Assembly (NCBI GenBank): GCA_002409995.1
Contig: DHOR01000052.1
Location: 1 to 31,213, forward strand
Length of the DNA stretch: 31,213 nucleotides
Source of the DNA: Hungatella sp. UBA5385
GTDB taxonomy: Bacteria > Bacillota > Clostridia > Lachnospirales > Lachnospiraceae
Direction: 5' to 3'
Every line of letters starts with the position of its first letter. The stretch's first letter is position 1. Under the pieces are notes generated by a model that saw only the letters and a list, made by a program, of their open reading frames with translations, made no database searches and was not told the DNA's origin. Positions 7,616 through 14,206 of this stretch are shown piece after piece. A program made the translations under genes and the position numbers.

Positions 7616-8774
7616 CAACCCCATCCTTGACTGCAGCACCAGCAACTGCTTTTGCAACTGTATCAGCAACTTTTCGGTTAAGACTGGAGGGAAGAATATT
7701 TTCTGCATTTAGTTCACTGTCAGGAATCATACTGGCAATGGCATAAGCTGCTTCCCGCTTCATAAATTCAGTAATATCTCTTGCGCCAACAGATAATGCT
7801 CCTTTAAAGATACCTGGGAAAACTAGAACATTGTTTATCTGGTTAGGAAAATCGGAGCGTCCTGTTCCGATAACAGCCGCATTTCCAGCTTTTGCTTCTT
7901 GGGGCATTATCTCAGGAGTGGGATTAGCTAATGCAAATATAATACCATTATTCATGGAAGCAACCATTTCCGAATTGACCAGACCAGGCCGGGAAACTCC
8001 AATAAATACATCAGCTCCAATTAATCCATCACTCAGACTGCCATGTTCTTTATTTTGATTTGTAATGAGGGATATCTCCTTTTGCCCGGAATTTAGATTT
8101 TTATCCCCCTTACAGATAATTCCGTTGATATCACACATGATTACATTACCGAAATTCATACTGACTAAGAGCTTGCCTATGGCAATTCCGGCAGCTCCTG
8201 CACCGTTAATAATGATCTTTAGGTCACCCATTTGTTTGCCTGTCACTTTTATAGCATTAATAAGTGCTGCGGCCACTACGATGGCAGTTCCATGTTGATC
8301 ATCATGAAAGACTGGAATATCACACAACTCCTTTAAACGTCTTTCAATTTCAAAACATCTGGGAGCAGAAATATCTTCTAAATTAATACCGCCAAAGCTT
8401 TTAGAGATGAGATATATTGTTTGTATAATGGTATCCGTATTCTTAGTATCGATACATATTGGAAAAGCATCTACATCTGCAAACTCTTTAAAAAGAGCAC
8501 ACTTCCCCTCCATAACAGGCATACCTGCTGCAGGGCCGATGTCACCAAGCCCTAGAACTGCGCTGCCATCTGTAATAACTGCAACTAGATTTGAGCGACG
8601 AGTCAATTTAAATGACTGTTTATAGTCTTTGGCAATTATACGGCAGGGTTCTGCGACACCGGGAGTGTAAGCCAGAGACAGATCCTCTGCTGTTTGAATT
8701 TTCATGCGGGAGATAACTTCTATTTTTCCGCCTAGTTTATAATGCATATCCAGAGAAGCTTTATTTAAATCCAT
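7605..8774 (-). CDS. NAD(P)-dependent malic enzyme (malate to pyruvate and CO2)
   Basis: A 389-residue bacterial short-form malic enzyme at full length. Motifs in order are YTPGVAEPC near residue 40, the catalytic-lysine block EGKCALFKEFADVDAFPICID, HDDQHGTAIV (metal-binding acidic residues), and the Rossmann motif GAGAAGIAIG. It oxidatively decarboxylates malate to pyruvate with reduction of NAD(P). It is the last gene of the minus-strand operon, 19 bp after the class II fumarase, which supplies its substrate. The ATG follows AGGAGG at 8 bp. The stop codon lies inside the convergent GH3 gene, so the two genes share 11 bp and no separate terminator was seen between them. Confidence 0.93.
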   Translation of the reverse strand: MDLNKASLDMHYKLGGKIEVISRMKIQTAEDLSLAYTPGVAEPCRIIAKDYKQSFKLTRRSNLVAVITDGSAVLGLGDIGPAAGMPVMEGKCALFKEFADVDAFPICIDTKNTDTIIQTIYLISKSFGGINLEDISAPRCFEIERRLKELCDIPVFHDDQHGTAIVVAAALINAIKVTGKQMGDLKIIINGAGAAGIAIGKLLVSMNFGNVIMCDINGIICKGDKNLNSGQKEISLITNQNKEHGSLSDGLIGADVFIGVSRPGLVNSEMVASMNNGIIFALANPTPEIMPQEAKAGNAAVIGTGRSDFPNQINNVLVFPGIFKGALSVGARDITEFMKREAAYAIASMIPDSELNAENILPSSLNRKVADTVAKAVAGAAVKDGVVRN

Positions 8775-8793
8775 GGATTGATCCTCCTGTTAT

Positions 8794-10158
8794 TTAGGTC
8801 ATCTGTTTGGGGTTAAAAATCTTATCAAATTTTTCTGCTGTCAGAAAACCCAGTTCAACACAGGCTTCTTTGAGAGAAATGTTTTCTTGATAGGCCTTTT
8901 TTGCTGTTTTTGCTGCATTCTCATAACCAATATGTGGGTTTAAACAAGTAACAAGCATTAGGGAACGATTGAGATTCTCGTCCATTTTTTCTTTGTTAGC
9001 TTTGATTCCTGTAACACATTTATTGTTGAAGGAAGCGATGGAATCTGATAATAAGCGGACTGATTGTAAAAAGTTATAGATGCAAACCGGCATATACACA
9101 TTTAATTCAAAGTTGCCCTGAGAGGCGGAGATACCAACTGCAACATCATTGGCCATTACCTGAACAGCGACCATGGTTACAGCTTCACATTGAGTTGGAT
9201 TTACTTTACCGGGCATAATGGAACTTCCTGGCTCATTTTCCGGAATGAAAATTTCACCGAGGCCACAGCGTGGCCCACTGGAAAGCCAGCGGATGTCATT
9301 GGCAATTTTCATCAAGTTGGCAGCTAATGCTTTTAAGGCCCCATGTGCAAAGACTAACGCATCCTTGCTGGTTAAGGCATGAAATTTATTAGGTGCAGTT
9401 ATGAATTGTTTGGAAGTCAGCTGAGAGACTGCTTTTGCGGCTTCTACATCAAAGCCTGGTGGGGCATTTAACTTTGTTCCAACAGCAGTGCCCCCAAGTG
9501 CAAGCTCATGTAGTCCAGAGAGAGTCAATATAAGCATTTCTCTGGATTTAACAACCATACTGTACCAGCCACTGATTTCCTGTGAAAATGTGATTGGAAT
9601 TGCATCTTGCAGATGAGTCCGTCCTATTTTAATAATGCCTTCATTTTCTTTCATAAGGCGGTTGAAAGTTTTAATTAAAAGGTCTATACTTGGCAAAAGA
9701 TTGTCTTCAATAGAAATCACTGCTGCTATGTGCATTGCAGTAGGAAATGTATCATTGGAGCTTTGCGACATGTTGCAATGATCATTGGGGTGTAATAGCT
9801 CTTTTTGTGCAATTTCATTTCCCCTGTTTGCTATTACTTCATTTATATTCATATTAAACTGAGTTCCGCTTCCTGTCTGCCATACCACAAGTGGAAAATG
9901 ATCATTCAGACTGCCTGCAGTAATTTCATCGCAAACTTTAGAAATTAGATCAAACCGTTCTTTGTCTAATTTTCCAAGTTGGTAATTGGCAATTGCAGCT
10001 GATTTTTTTAATATAGCAAATGCATAAATCAATTCTGTTGGAATCTTCTCAATTCCAATATTAAAGTTTTCATAACTTCTTTGGGTTTGTGCTCCCCAGT
10101 ACTTACTTCTGGGAACCTTTATTTGACCCATGGAATCATGCTCGACTCTGTAATCCAT
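8794..10158 (-). CDS. fumC: Class II fumarate hydratase
   Basis: A 454-residue member of the fumarase/aspartase superfamily at the usual FumC length. It shows QTGSGTQFNMNINEVIANR (94-112), the catalytic histidine in GRTHLQDA (H182), and the flexible-loop signature GSSIMPGKVNP (311-321, catalytic serine in GSS). It interconverts fumarate and malate. Aspartase or another superfamily lyase is less likely given the overall FumC-like sequence. One oddity: LGGTAVGTKLN (221-231) has lysine where FumC proteins usually have glycine (GTGLN). It lies 31 bp after the class I beta gene and 19 bp before malic enzyme; the operon thus encodes two different fumarase-type systems. An AAGGAT site precedes the ATG. 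Confidence 0.9.
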   Translation of the reverse strand: MDYRVEHDSMGQIKVPRSKYWGAQTQRSYENFNIGIEKIPTELIYAFAILKKSAAIANYQLGKLDKERFDLISKVCDEITAGSLNDHFPLVVWQTGSGTQFNMNINEVIANRGNEIAQKELLHPNDHCNMSQSSNDTFPTAMHIAAVISIEDNLLPSIDLLIKTFNRLMKENEGIIKIGRTHLQDAIPITFSQEISGWYSMVVKSREMLILTLSGLHELALGGTAVGTKLNAPPGFDVEAAKAVSQLTSKQFITAPNKFHALTSKDALVFAHGALKALAANLMKIANDIRWLSSGPRCGLGEIFIPENEPGSSIMPGKVNPTQCEAVTMVAVQVMANDVAVGISASQGNFELNVYMPVCIYNFLQSVRLLSDSIASFNNKCVTGIKANKEKMDENLNRSLMLVTCLNPHIGYENAAKTAKKAYQENISLKEACVELGFLTAEKFDKIFNPKQMT

Positions 10159-10189
10159 AATACAGTCTTATCCTTTCTTAACTTTGTTT

Positions 10190-10780
10190 TTATATTTCAT
10201 ATATACTGTCTAGTATTTTTAAAGCTGATTTTTTTAAATCTTGATAAATACTATTCCCATGTGTATCCATACTTACGACCAGAGGTCCAAATTCAAAGGC
10301 TTCTAAATCCCAGAGTGCTTCTGGCATCCCTGATTCAAACCATGTTACATCGTTGACTCTGCTTATTCCTTCAGCCAGTTTAGCTGCACAACCGGGAGCA
10401 GCCTGCAGATACACATAACCATAATCTTTACAGGAATCTAAAGTATCCTGGGCCATTCCGCCTTTTCCAATGATTGCCTTGACTCCAAGTTGACCAATCA
10501 GTTTGGCATAAGGTTCCATACGAATACTTGTAGTAGGACCAATTACATTCAAACACCAGGAGCCATCTGCATTTTTTAAACAGACAGGTCCTGCATGGAA
10601 GATTGCAGAACCTTCAAAGCTTTTAGGTAGTTCTTTGCCTGTACGAAATAGCTCCTGAATTTTTAAATGAGCTATGTCTCTAGCTGTGTAGATATGTCCG
10701 GTCAGATAAATAACATCACCGATTTTAAGGCAACGGATATCTTTTTCATTTAATGGTATACTTAATACTTTCTTATCCAT
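10190..10780 (-). CDS. Class I fumarase / tartrate dehydratase-like hydro-lyase, beta subunit
   Basis: A 196-residue protein matching the C-terminal domain of class I fumarases, encoded separately as in two-subunit fumarases and L(+)-tartrate dehydratases. Visible are the substrate-binding GPTTSIRMEPY (about 81-91) and GKGGM motifs and the LTGHIYTARDIAHLK block near the N-terminus. It forms the active site jointly with the alpha subunit encoded 24 bp upstream. These proteins hydrate or dehydrate C4 dicarboxylates such as fumarate, mesaconate or tartrate. Because fumC is the next gene, simple fumarase activity would be redundant. AGGAGA-type ribosome site; start ATG chosen as MDKKVLSIPL. Confidence 0.88.
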   Translation of the reverse strand: MDKKVLSIPLNEKDIRCLKIGDVIYLTGHIYTARDIAHLKIQELFRTGKELPKSFEGSAIFHAGPVCLKNADGSWCLNVIGPTTSIRMEPYAKLIGQLGVKAIIGKGGMAQDTLDSCKDYGYVYLQAAPGCAAKLAEGISRVNDVTWFESGMPEALWDLEAFEFGPLVVSMDTHGNSIYQDLKKSALKILDSIYEI

Positions 10781-10804
10781 AAGAGCAATCTCCTTTTCCT
10801 TTGT

Positions 10805-11689
10805 TCAAAGTAATTTTTCAATACTGCCATCATCATATATACGTATGCCTGCTCGCCTGGCAACCCAGCAATGGAAGTTTATTGCAACTGGGGCAATAGC
10901 AGTATGTGTGGCTGCTTTGCCAATTTTAACAGCCAAACATGCAGTATCACCGCCGGTTCCGGCTGCACCAAGGCCAAGTTTATTGATATTGCTTTTCAAC
11001 TCATCTTCTAGACGGTTTAGCAATGGATCGGGATTGTAGTCATTCCATTTTCTAGTGCTAATGGCTTCACGGCTTAGTTTTGAAGCCACATCCATCTGCC
11101 CGCCTATTCCAATTCCGATACCAAAAGGAGGGCAGGGTTTTCCGCCGGCCCTTATTGCGGTCTCTAATACAAAACGCTTTAATCCGGAGAAGTCTTGATC
11201 CAGTTTCAATGTTGCAGTGGTAAAAATATTCATGGCATTGCCCAGTTCTGCGCCACAGCCTTTAAAACTGATTATAAAGTCTATATATGTTTGGTCCGGA
11301 TGAAATTTGTATTCTATATTGGGAACACCATCCCCTGTATTATCCCCAGGGTTATAGCGGGTAAGAGGATCTACTATACTAGGTCGCAGATACCCTTTTT
11401 CAGTAGCATCAGCCAGGGCTTTTCCTATTGTGCCGGAAGCAAAATCTGGAAAATTATCGCAGCTGTAAGAAATCCATGCAGTAGGATATCCCGGTGACTG
11501 ACATACTGCTTTATCTTGCTTTTTAGCAATATCTAAATTCTCCAGCATAGAAGATAGCATGCTCTTTGCTGTACTATTGGTTTCACGGTCAAATGCCTCT
11601 AGCAGCAGGTCTTTTACATCTGTAGAGATCTCAGTTACAGCACGTAATACAGTATCATAAATGGCCGTTTTAATTAATTGTTTCTCCAT
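10805..11689 (-). CDS. Class I fumarase / tartrate dehydratase-like [4Fe-4S] hydro-lyase, alpha subunit
   Basis: A 294-residue iron-sulphur subunit. Three conserved cysteines likely to hold the [4Fe-4S] cluster are C63 (AVCQSPG), C186 (GGKPCPP) and C274 (NFHCWVARR), with KGCGAE at 143-148 and LGLGAAGTGGD at 238-248. The first motif is CQSPG instead of the family's CQDTG, and KGCGAE replaces the common KGGGSE. The altered first motif lies in the active site of class I fumarases, so the substrate may not be plain fumarate or malate. The gene starts 22 bp after the MmgE/PrpD gene and its ATG follows GAGGA. The cluster makes the enzyme probably oxygen-sensitive, which fits an anaerobe. Confidence 0.87.
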   Translation of the reverse strand: MEKQLIKTAIYDTVLRAVTEISTDVKDLLLEAFDRETNSTAKSMLSSMLENLDIAKKQDKAVCQSPGYPTAWISYSCDNFPDFASGTIGKALADATEKGYLRPSIVDPLTRYNPGDNTGDGVPNIEYKFHPDQTYIDFIISFKGCGAELGNAMNIFTTATLKLDQDFSGLKRFVLETAIRAGGKPCPPFGIGIGIGGQMDVASKLSREAISTRKWNDYNPDPLLNRLEDELKSNINKLGLGAAGTGGDTACLAVKIGKAATHTAIAPVAINFHCWVARRAGIRIYDDGSIEKLL

Positions 11690-11710
11690 AACAAATCCTC
11701 CTCGTGTATG

Positions 11711-13069
11711 CTATATGAACAGTTCATTTATATCCTTTATTTCCTCTAAAACATGCAATTTTGATAATAATTCTGAGGCTTCAAGATCATCCATTATACT
11801 TTTTGTGAGCATACGGAATTTTCTGTCCGCCATCTGTAAATCAAAGGGATTATTAAAATCGCCTATGGGATAATCTATTTGTTGCATTATGGTCTGTCCG
11901 CTTTTTAAGTGTATAGTCAGATGATGAGACCATTGGTTAGGGTTTTGTTTAAAGTCATTATCTAGTTTTTCACTAATGTTTAATTTAACTTTTTTCATTA
12001 GATTTTTAATTTGAGGATTATTAATATTTTCTGCTGTAAAAGCGCGATCACTTAAATCTTTTAATAAAATAGAAGCTGCAATGCAGTACTGTAAGCTGAA
12101 TTTAGCTGCATATGGATTAGTGGGATAGGGGTTATCGGCAATTTCTATTGCGGTGCTATAAGTATCATCAATGATAGATACAATATTATCTGGATTCAGA
12201 TCATGAGAAGCCATAATTTTCTCTATGCAGTAGTTTGCAGAATGGGTGTGCCTACAGCAGGCATAGGGCTTAAATGAATTTTTTTCAATTTCATAACCTT
12301 TATCAAAGTTATCAGTCAATTTATTTAGGCTATAGTCTGGAGCAAGGGCTTTTACAAAGCCCCGATCACCTTCTAATATAGTGGGAGCACCGGTAAAGCC
12401 TAGTTTTGCCAGTTCCGCAGATCGAATTCCACATACATTGGCATTGGCTGTATGGAGTACCTTACTCATGGAACCTGTATTTATAAACTCCCATAGGCCT
12501 GCAGCCTGCGTTCCGGCAGAACCAAGGCAGTTCAGCAGCTGGTCTTCGGTGAGTTGAAGTAATTTGGAGGCTGTTACTCCAGATGAAAAAGAGCCAACAA
12601 CCCCAGTAGTATGCCAATATTTGTAGGATGAAGGGTTAATCGCTTCCCCTATTCTTGCTCCTGTTTCATAACCTGCAACTACTGCCTCAATGACCTCTGC
12701 ACCGCTTTTATGAAGATATTGTCCAAGAGCAAAAGCTGTGGGAATTGTAACAACGCCCAGATGAGTGATGGAAGCATTATGCAGATCATCCATATCCATA
12801 ACATGACCGAACACAGCGTTTAACGCTGCAGCCTGTTCATAAGAGATTTTTTTATATTCTGGTTCAAATGTAGAAGCCTGAGCTGTTTTAGCTTTACTAC
12901 AATAGTATTTTTTCCAGATAGCTGATTCTGCTTTTGTAGACCCAGCTATTGCAACACCTAAAAAGTCCTGAATACACATTTTGGCCATTTGAATGGTTTC
13001 ATGCTTTAAGTCCTGAAAGTTTATACTATAGAGATAAGATGACAGGTGACGGGTATGTGTAGTTTGCAT
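11711..13069 (-). CDS. MmgE/PrpD family protein (dehydratase, epimerase or isomerase of a polycarboxylate)
   Basis: A 452-residue member of the MmgE/PrpD fold, the usual length. The family signature appears as AVFGHVMDMDDLHNASITHLG (split around residues 106-126; DDLHN is the usual acidic-His active-site stretch), with GYETGARIG and KPYACCRHTHS further on. Known members are 2-methylcitrate dehydratase, cis-aconitate decarboxylase and iminodisuccinate epimerase, all acting at a carbon next to a carboxylate. No methylcitrate synthase or lyase is present here, so the methylcitrate cycle is unlikely. It is the first gene of the operon, preceded by AAGGAGG and two TTGGTATACCAA-type operators. Its neighbours (hydro-lyase, fumarase, malic enzyme) suggest it delivers a C4 dicarboxylate or its precursor. 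Confidence 0.88.
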   Translation of the reverse strand: MQTTHTRHLSSYLYSINFQDLKHETIQMAKMCIQDFLGVAIAGSTKAESAIWKKYYCSKAKTAQASTFEPEYKKISYEQAAALNAVFGHVMDMDDLHNASITHLGVVTIPTAFALGQYLHKSGAEVIEAVVAGYETGARIGEAINPSSYKYWHTTGVVGSFSSGVTASKLLQLTEDQLLNCLGSAGTQAAGLWEFINTGSMSKVLHTANANVCGIRSAELAKLGFTGAPTILEGDRGFVKALAPDYSLNKLTDNFDKGYEIEKNSFKPYACCRHTHSANYCIEKIMASHDLNPDNIVSIIDDTYSTAIEIADNPYPTNPYAAKFSLQYCIAASILLKDLSDRAFTAENINNPQIKNLMKKVKLNISEKLDNDFKQNPNQWSHHLTIHLKSGQTIMQQIDYPIGDFNNPFDLQMADRKFRMLTKSIMDDLEASELLSKLHVLEEIKDINELFI

Positions 13070-13084
13070 GGTTCCTCCTTATGG

Positions 13085-13096
13085 TTGGTATACCAA
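13085..13096. promoter_or_regulatory. GntR operator, perfect palindrome TTGGTATACCAA (site 1)
   Basis: A perfect 12-bp palindrome 15 bp upstream of the MmgE/PrpD start. Its centre is exactly 30 bp (about three helical turns) from site 2, so two regulator dimers could bind on the same face of the DNA. FadR-type GntR proteins bind short palindromes of the TGGTNNACCA kind. Confidence 0.75.
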
Positions 13097-13115
13097 TAAA
13101 GAAAAAACAACAAAC

Positions 13116-13125
13116 TGGTATACCA
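13116..13125. promoter_or_regulatory. GntR operator TGGTATACCA (site 2)
   Basis: A perfect 10-bp palindrome identical to the core of site 1, at the expected transcription start of the minus-strand operon. Occupation should block that promoter. Confidence 0.75.
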
Positions 13126-13131
13126 TACTTT

Positions 13132-13158
13132 TTTATAGAATAACACATATTTATACAA
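13132..13158 (-). promoter_or_regulatory. Candidate promoter of the MmgE/PrpD-fumarase-malic enzyme operon
   Basis: On the minus strand TTGTAT (13153-13158) and TATAAA (13132-13137) are 15 bp apart; the start would fall at operator site 2. A second option further upstream is TTGTAT (13195-13200) with a TATAAA 16 bp on. The region is so AT-rich that the choice is uncertain. Confidence 0.3.
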
Positions 13159-13218
13159 AAGAGAAGACATAATTTATATAATTTTATAAAAAACATACAA
13201 ATCAACATTTTATTACTA

Positions 13219-13247
13219 TTGACATTGCTTTGGTAATTTTGTATTCT
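13219..13247 (+). promoter_or_regulatory. Promoter of the GntR regulator gene
   Basis: A consensus TTGACA (13219-13224) and TATTCT (13242-13247) are exactly 17 bp apart. Transcription would start near 13254, directly at operator site 3, which suggests autorepression. Confidence 0.7.
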
Positions 13248-13255
13248 TAATATTG

Positions 13256-13267
13256 TTGGTATACAAT
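13256..13267. promoter_or_regulatory. GntR operator TTGGTATACAAT (site 3)
   Basis: The same core as sites 1 and 2 with one changed position; it overlaps the expected start of gntR transcription, 17 bp before the gntR ATG. It is set in a longer inverted repeat (TATTG and CAATA arms). Confidence 0.65.
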
Positions 13268-13284
13268 AAGATAGGGGAATCATT

Positions 13285-13977
13285 ATGGAGAGAAAAACAT
13301 CATCGAATAAATACTATGAAATAATATTAGACTGGTTTAAAGTGCAGATTATGGCAGGTGAACTGAAAGAAGGAGACTCAATCCCTTCAGAACGTGAACT
13401 GGCAACTCAGTTTGGTGTCAGCAGGGTGCCAGTAAGAGAGGCCTTAAGAATATTGGAGTATATTGGTATTATTGCCAATACAGCAGATGGATTGACTGTT
13501 CAGCGTGTAGATATACAATTATTAAATCCCAAAGCTAATTTTGCTACAGAGATTACTCTGGAAACTATCGATAATTTATTTGAGGTTAGAATATTTTTGG
13601 AATCTGCAGCAGCTTATTATGCAGCAAAAAGAAGGACTGATAATGATATTAGACTGATGCAGGAATCAATACAGGAGATGGCAGCGGCTATTGATGACCC
13701 TGGCAGAGGGGAGGAGGCAGCAATTAAAGCATCTCATGATTTTCATCTGCATGTAATTAATGCTGCAAAAAACCCTGTATTAAATAATATCTATCAAAAT
13801 TTATATGATCTTTTGGAAATATCCAAGCAATACACTCTGGATGTAAAACATATATCAGATTCAACTTTAATGGATCATGAGGCAATCCTATATAAAATAG
13901 AAAGTGGTAATGCAGAAGAAGCCAGTAAGTATATGAGATTTCATTTGAGCCGTGCTATGAAAAAGCTTGAACACTAA
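13285..13977 (+). CDS. GntR family regulator, FadR subfamily (FCD ligand domain)
   Basis: A 230-residue regulator. The N-terminal winged helix-turn-helix has the GntR signature (GDSIPSERELATQFGVSRVP, about residues 31-50, then VREALRILE). The C-terminal all-helical FCD domain shows the spaced residues that bind a metal and carboxylate ligand (HDFHLHVINAAKNP and DHEAILYKIESG). FCD regulators often respond to organic acids, in keeping with the fumarase and malic enzyme genes. It sits between the two operons it probably controls; operators lie on both sides. The ATG follows GGGG at 9 bp. A terminator follows the gene. Confidence 0.93.
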   Translation: MERKTSSNKYYEIILDWFKVQIMAGELKEGDSIPSERELATQFGVSRVPVREALRILEYIGIIANTADGLTVQRVDIQLLNPKANFATEITLETIDNLFEVRIFLESAAAYYAAKRRTDNDIRLMQESIQEMAAAIDDPGRGEEAAIKASHDFHLHVINAAKNPVLNNIYQNLYDLLEISKQYTLDVKHISDSTLMDHEAILYKIESGNAEEASKYMRFHLSRAMKKLEH

Positions 13978-13978
13978 A

Positions 13979-13989
13979 TTGGTATATAA
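13979..13989. promoter_or_regulatory. Degenerate fourth GntR operator (TTGGTATATAA)
   Basis: The left half-site TTGGTAT is intact and the right half is degenerate. It overlaps the region just after the gntR stop codon, upstream of the transporter operon. Position and similarity suggest that the regulator also acts on the plus-strand genes, but the match is weak. Confidence 0.35.
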
Positions 13990-14005
13990 AGGTAAATAAA
14001 TTTAG

Positions 14006-14059
14006 ACTCTCTTTTGGTAGAATCAGTATAGAATGATATTTTCCAAAGGAGAGTTTTTT
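14006..14059 (+). terminator. Rho-independent terminator of gntR
   Basis: A 12-bp stem (ACTCTCTTTTGG with CCAAAGGAGAGT, one G-T pair) around a 25-nt loop is followed by TTTTTT. The 3' arm also contains AAAGGAGAG, a good Shine-Dalgarno sequence for the small reading frame starting at 14063, so one element may serve two purposes. Confidence 0.75.
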
Positions 14060-14062
14060 GTT

Positions 14063-14206
14063 GTGCCAAATTTGAAAACTATAGCATTATGCTATAGTGA
14101 TAATGTGAAATTGGTATTGGATTATTTTGAGCAATATAACTATAATAAAAGCACATTGGGGTTGAAAAAAGTAAATATATCTAAAATAAGGCAGAGAAAG
14201 AGGTGA
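14063..14206 (+). CDS. Candidate 47-residue small protein or leader peptide
   Basis: GTG at 14063 follows AAAGGAGAG at 9 bp and opens a frame of 47 codons (begins MPNLKTIALCYSDNV, ends KIRQRKR) to TGA at 14204-14206. Its stop overlaps the GTG of the downstream permease frame by GTGA, which is typical for translational coupling. It contains LVLDYFEQYNYNKS but no family that I recognise. The Shine-Dalgarno lies in the arm of the gntR terminator, and a 21-bp palindrome covers codons 6-12. It may be a leader, a remnant or chance. Confidence 0.3.
   Translation: MPNLKTIALCYSDNVKLVLDYFEQYNYNKSTLGLKKVNISKIRQRKR
14072..14098 (+). promoter_or_regulatory. Palindromic promoter region of the TRAP transporter operon
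   Basis: TTGAAA (14072-14077) is followed 15 bp on by an extended -10, TGCTATAGT (14090-14098). The -10 lies in a perfect inverted repeat with 10-bp arms (ACTATAGCAT and ATGCTATAGT) around one central T at 14078-14098. The palindrome could be an operator for a second regulator, such as the LysR protein at 19878-20789, or the promoter may be masked in the transcript as a hairpin. Confidence 0.45.

Noticed and set aside
14111..14117. TTGGTAT as a fifth GntR half-site
   Set aside because: Only a half-site matches and the right half (TGG) does not; in such AT-rich DNA chance occurrence is likely.
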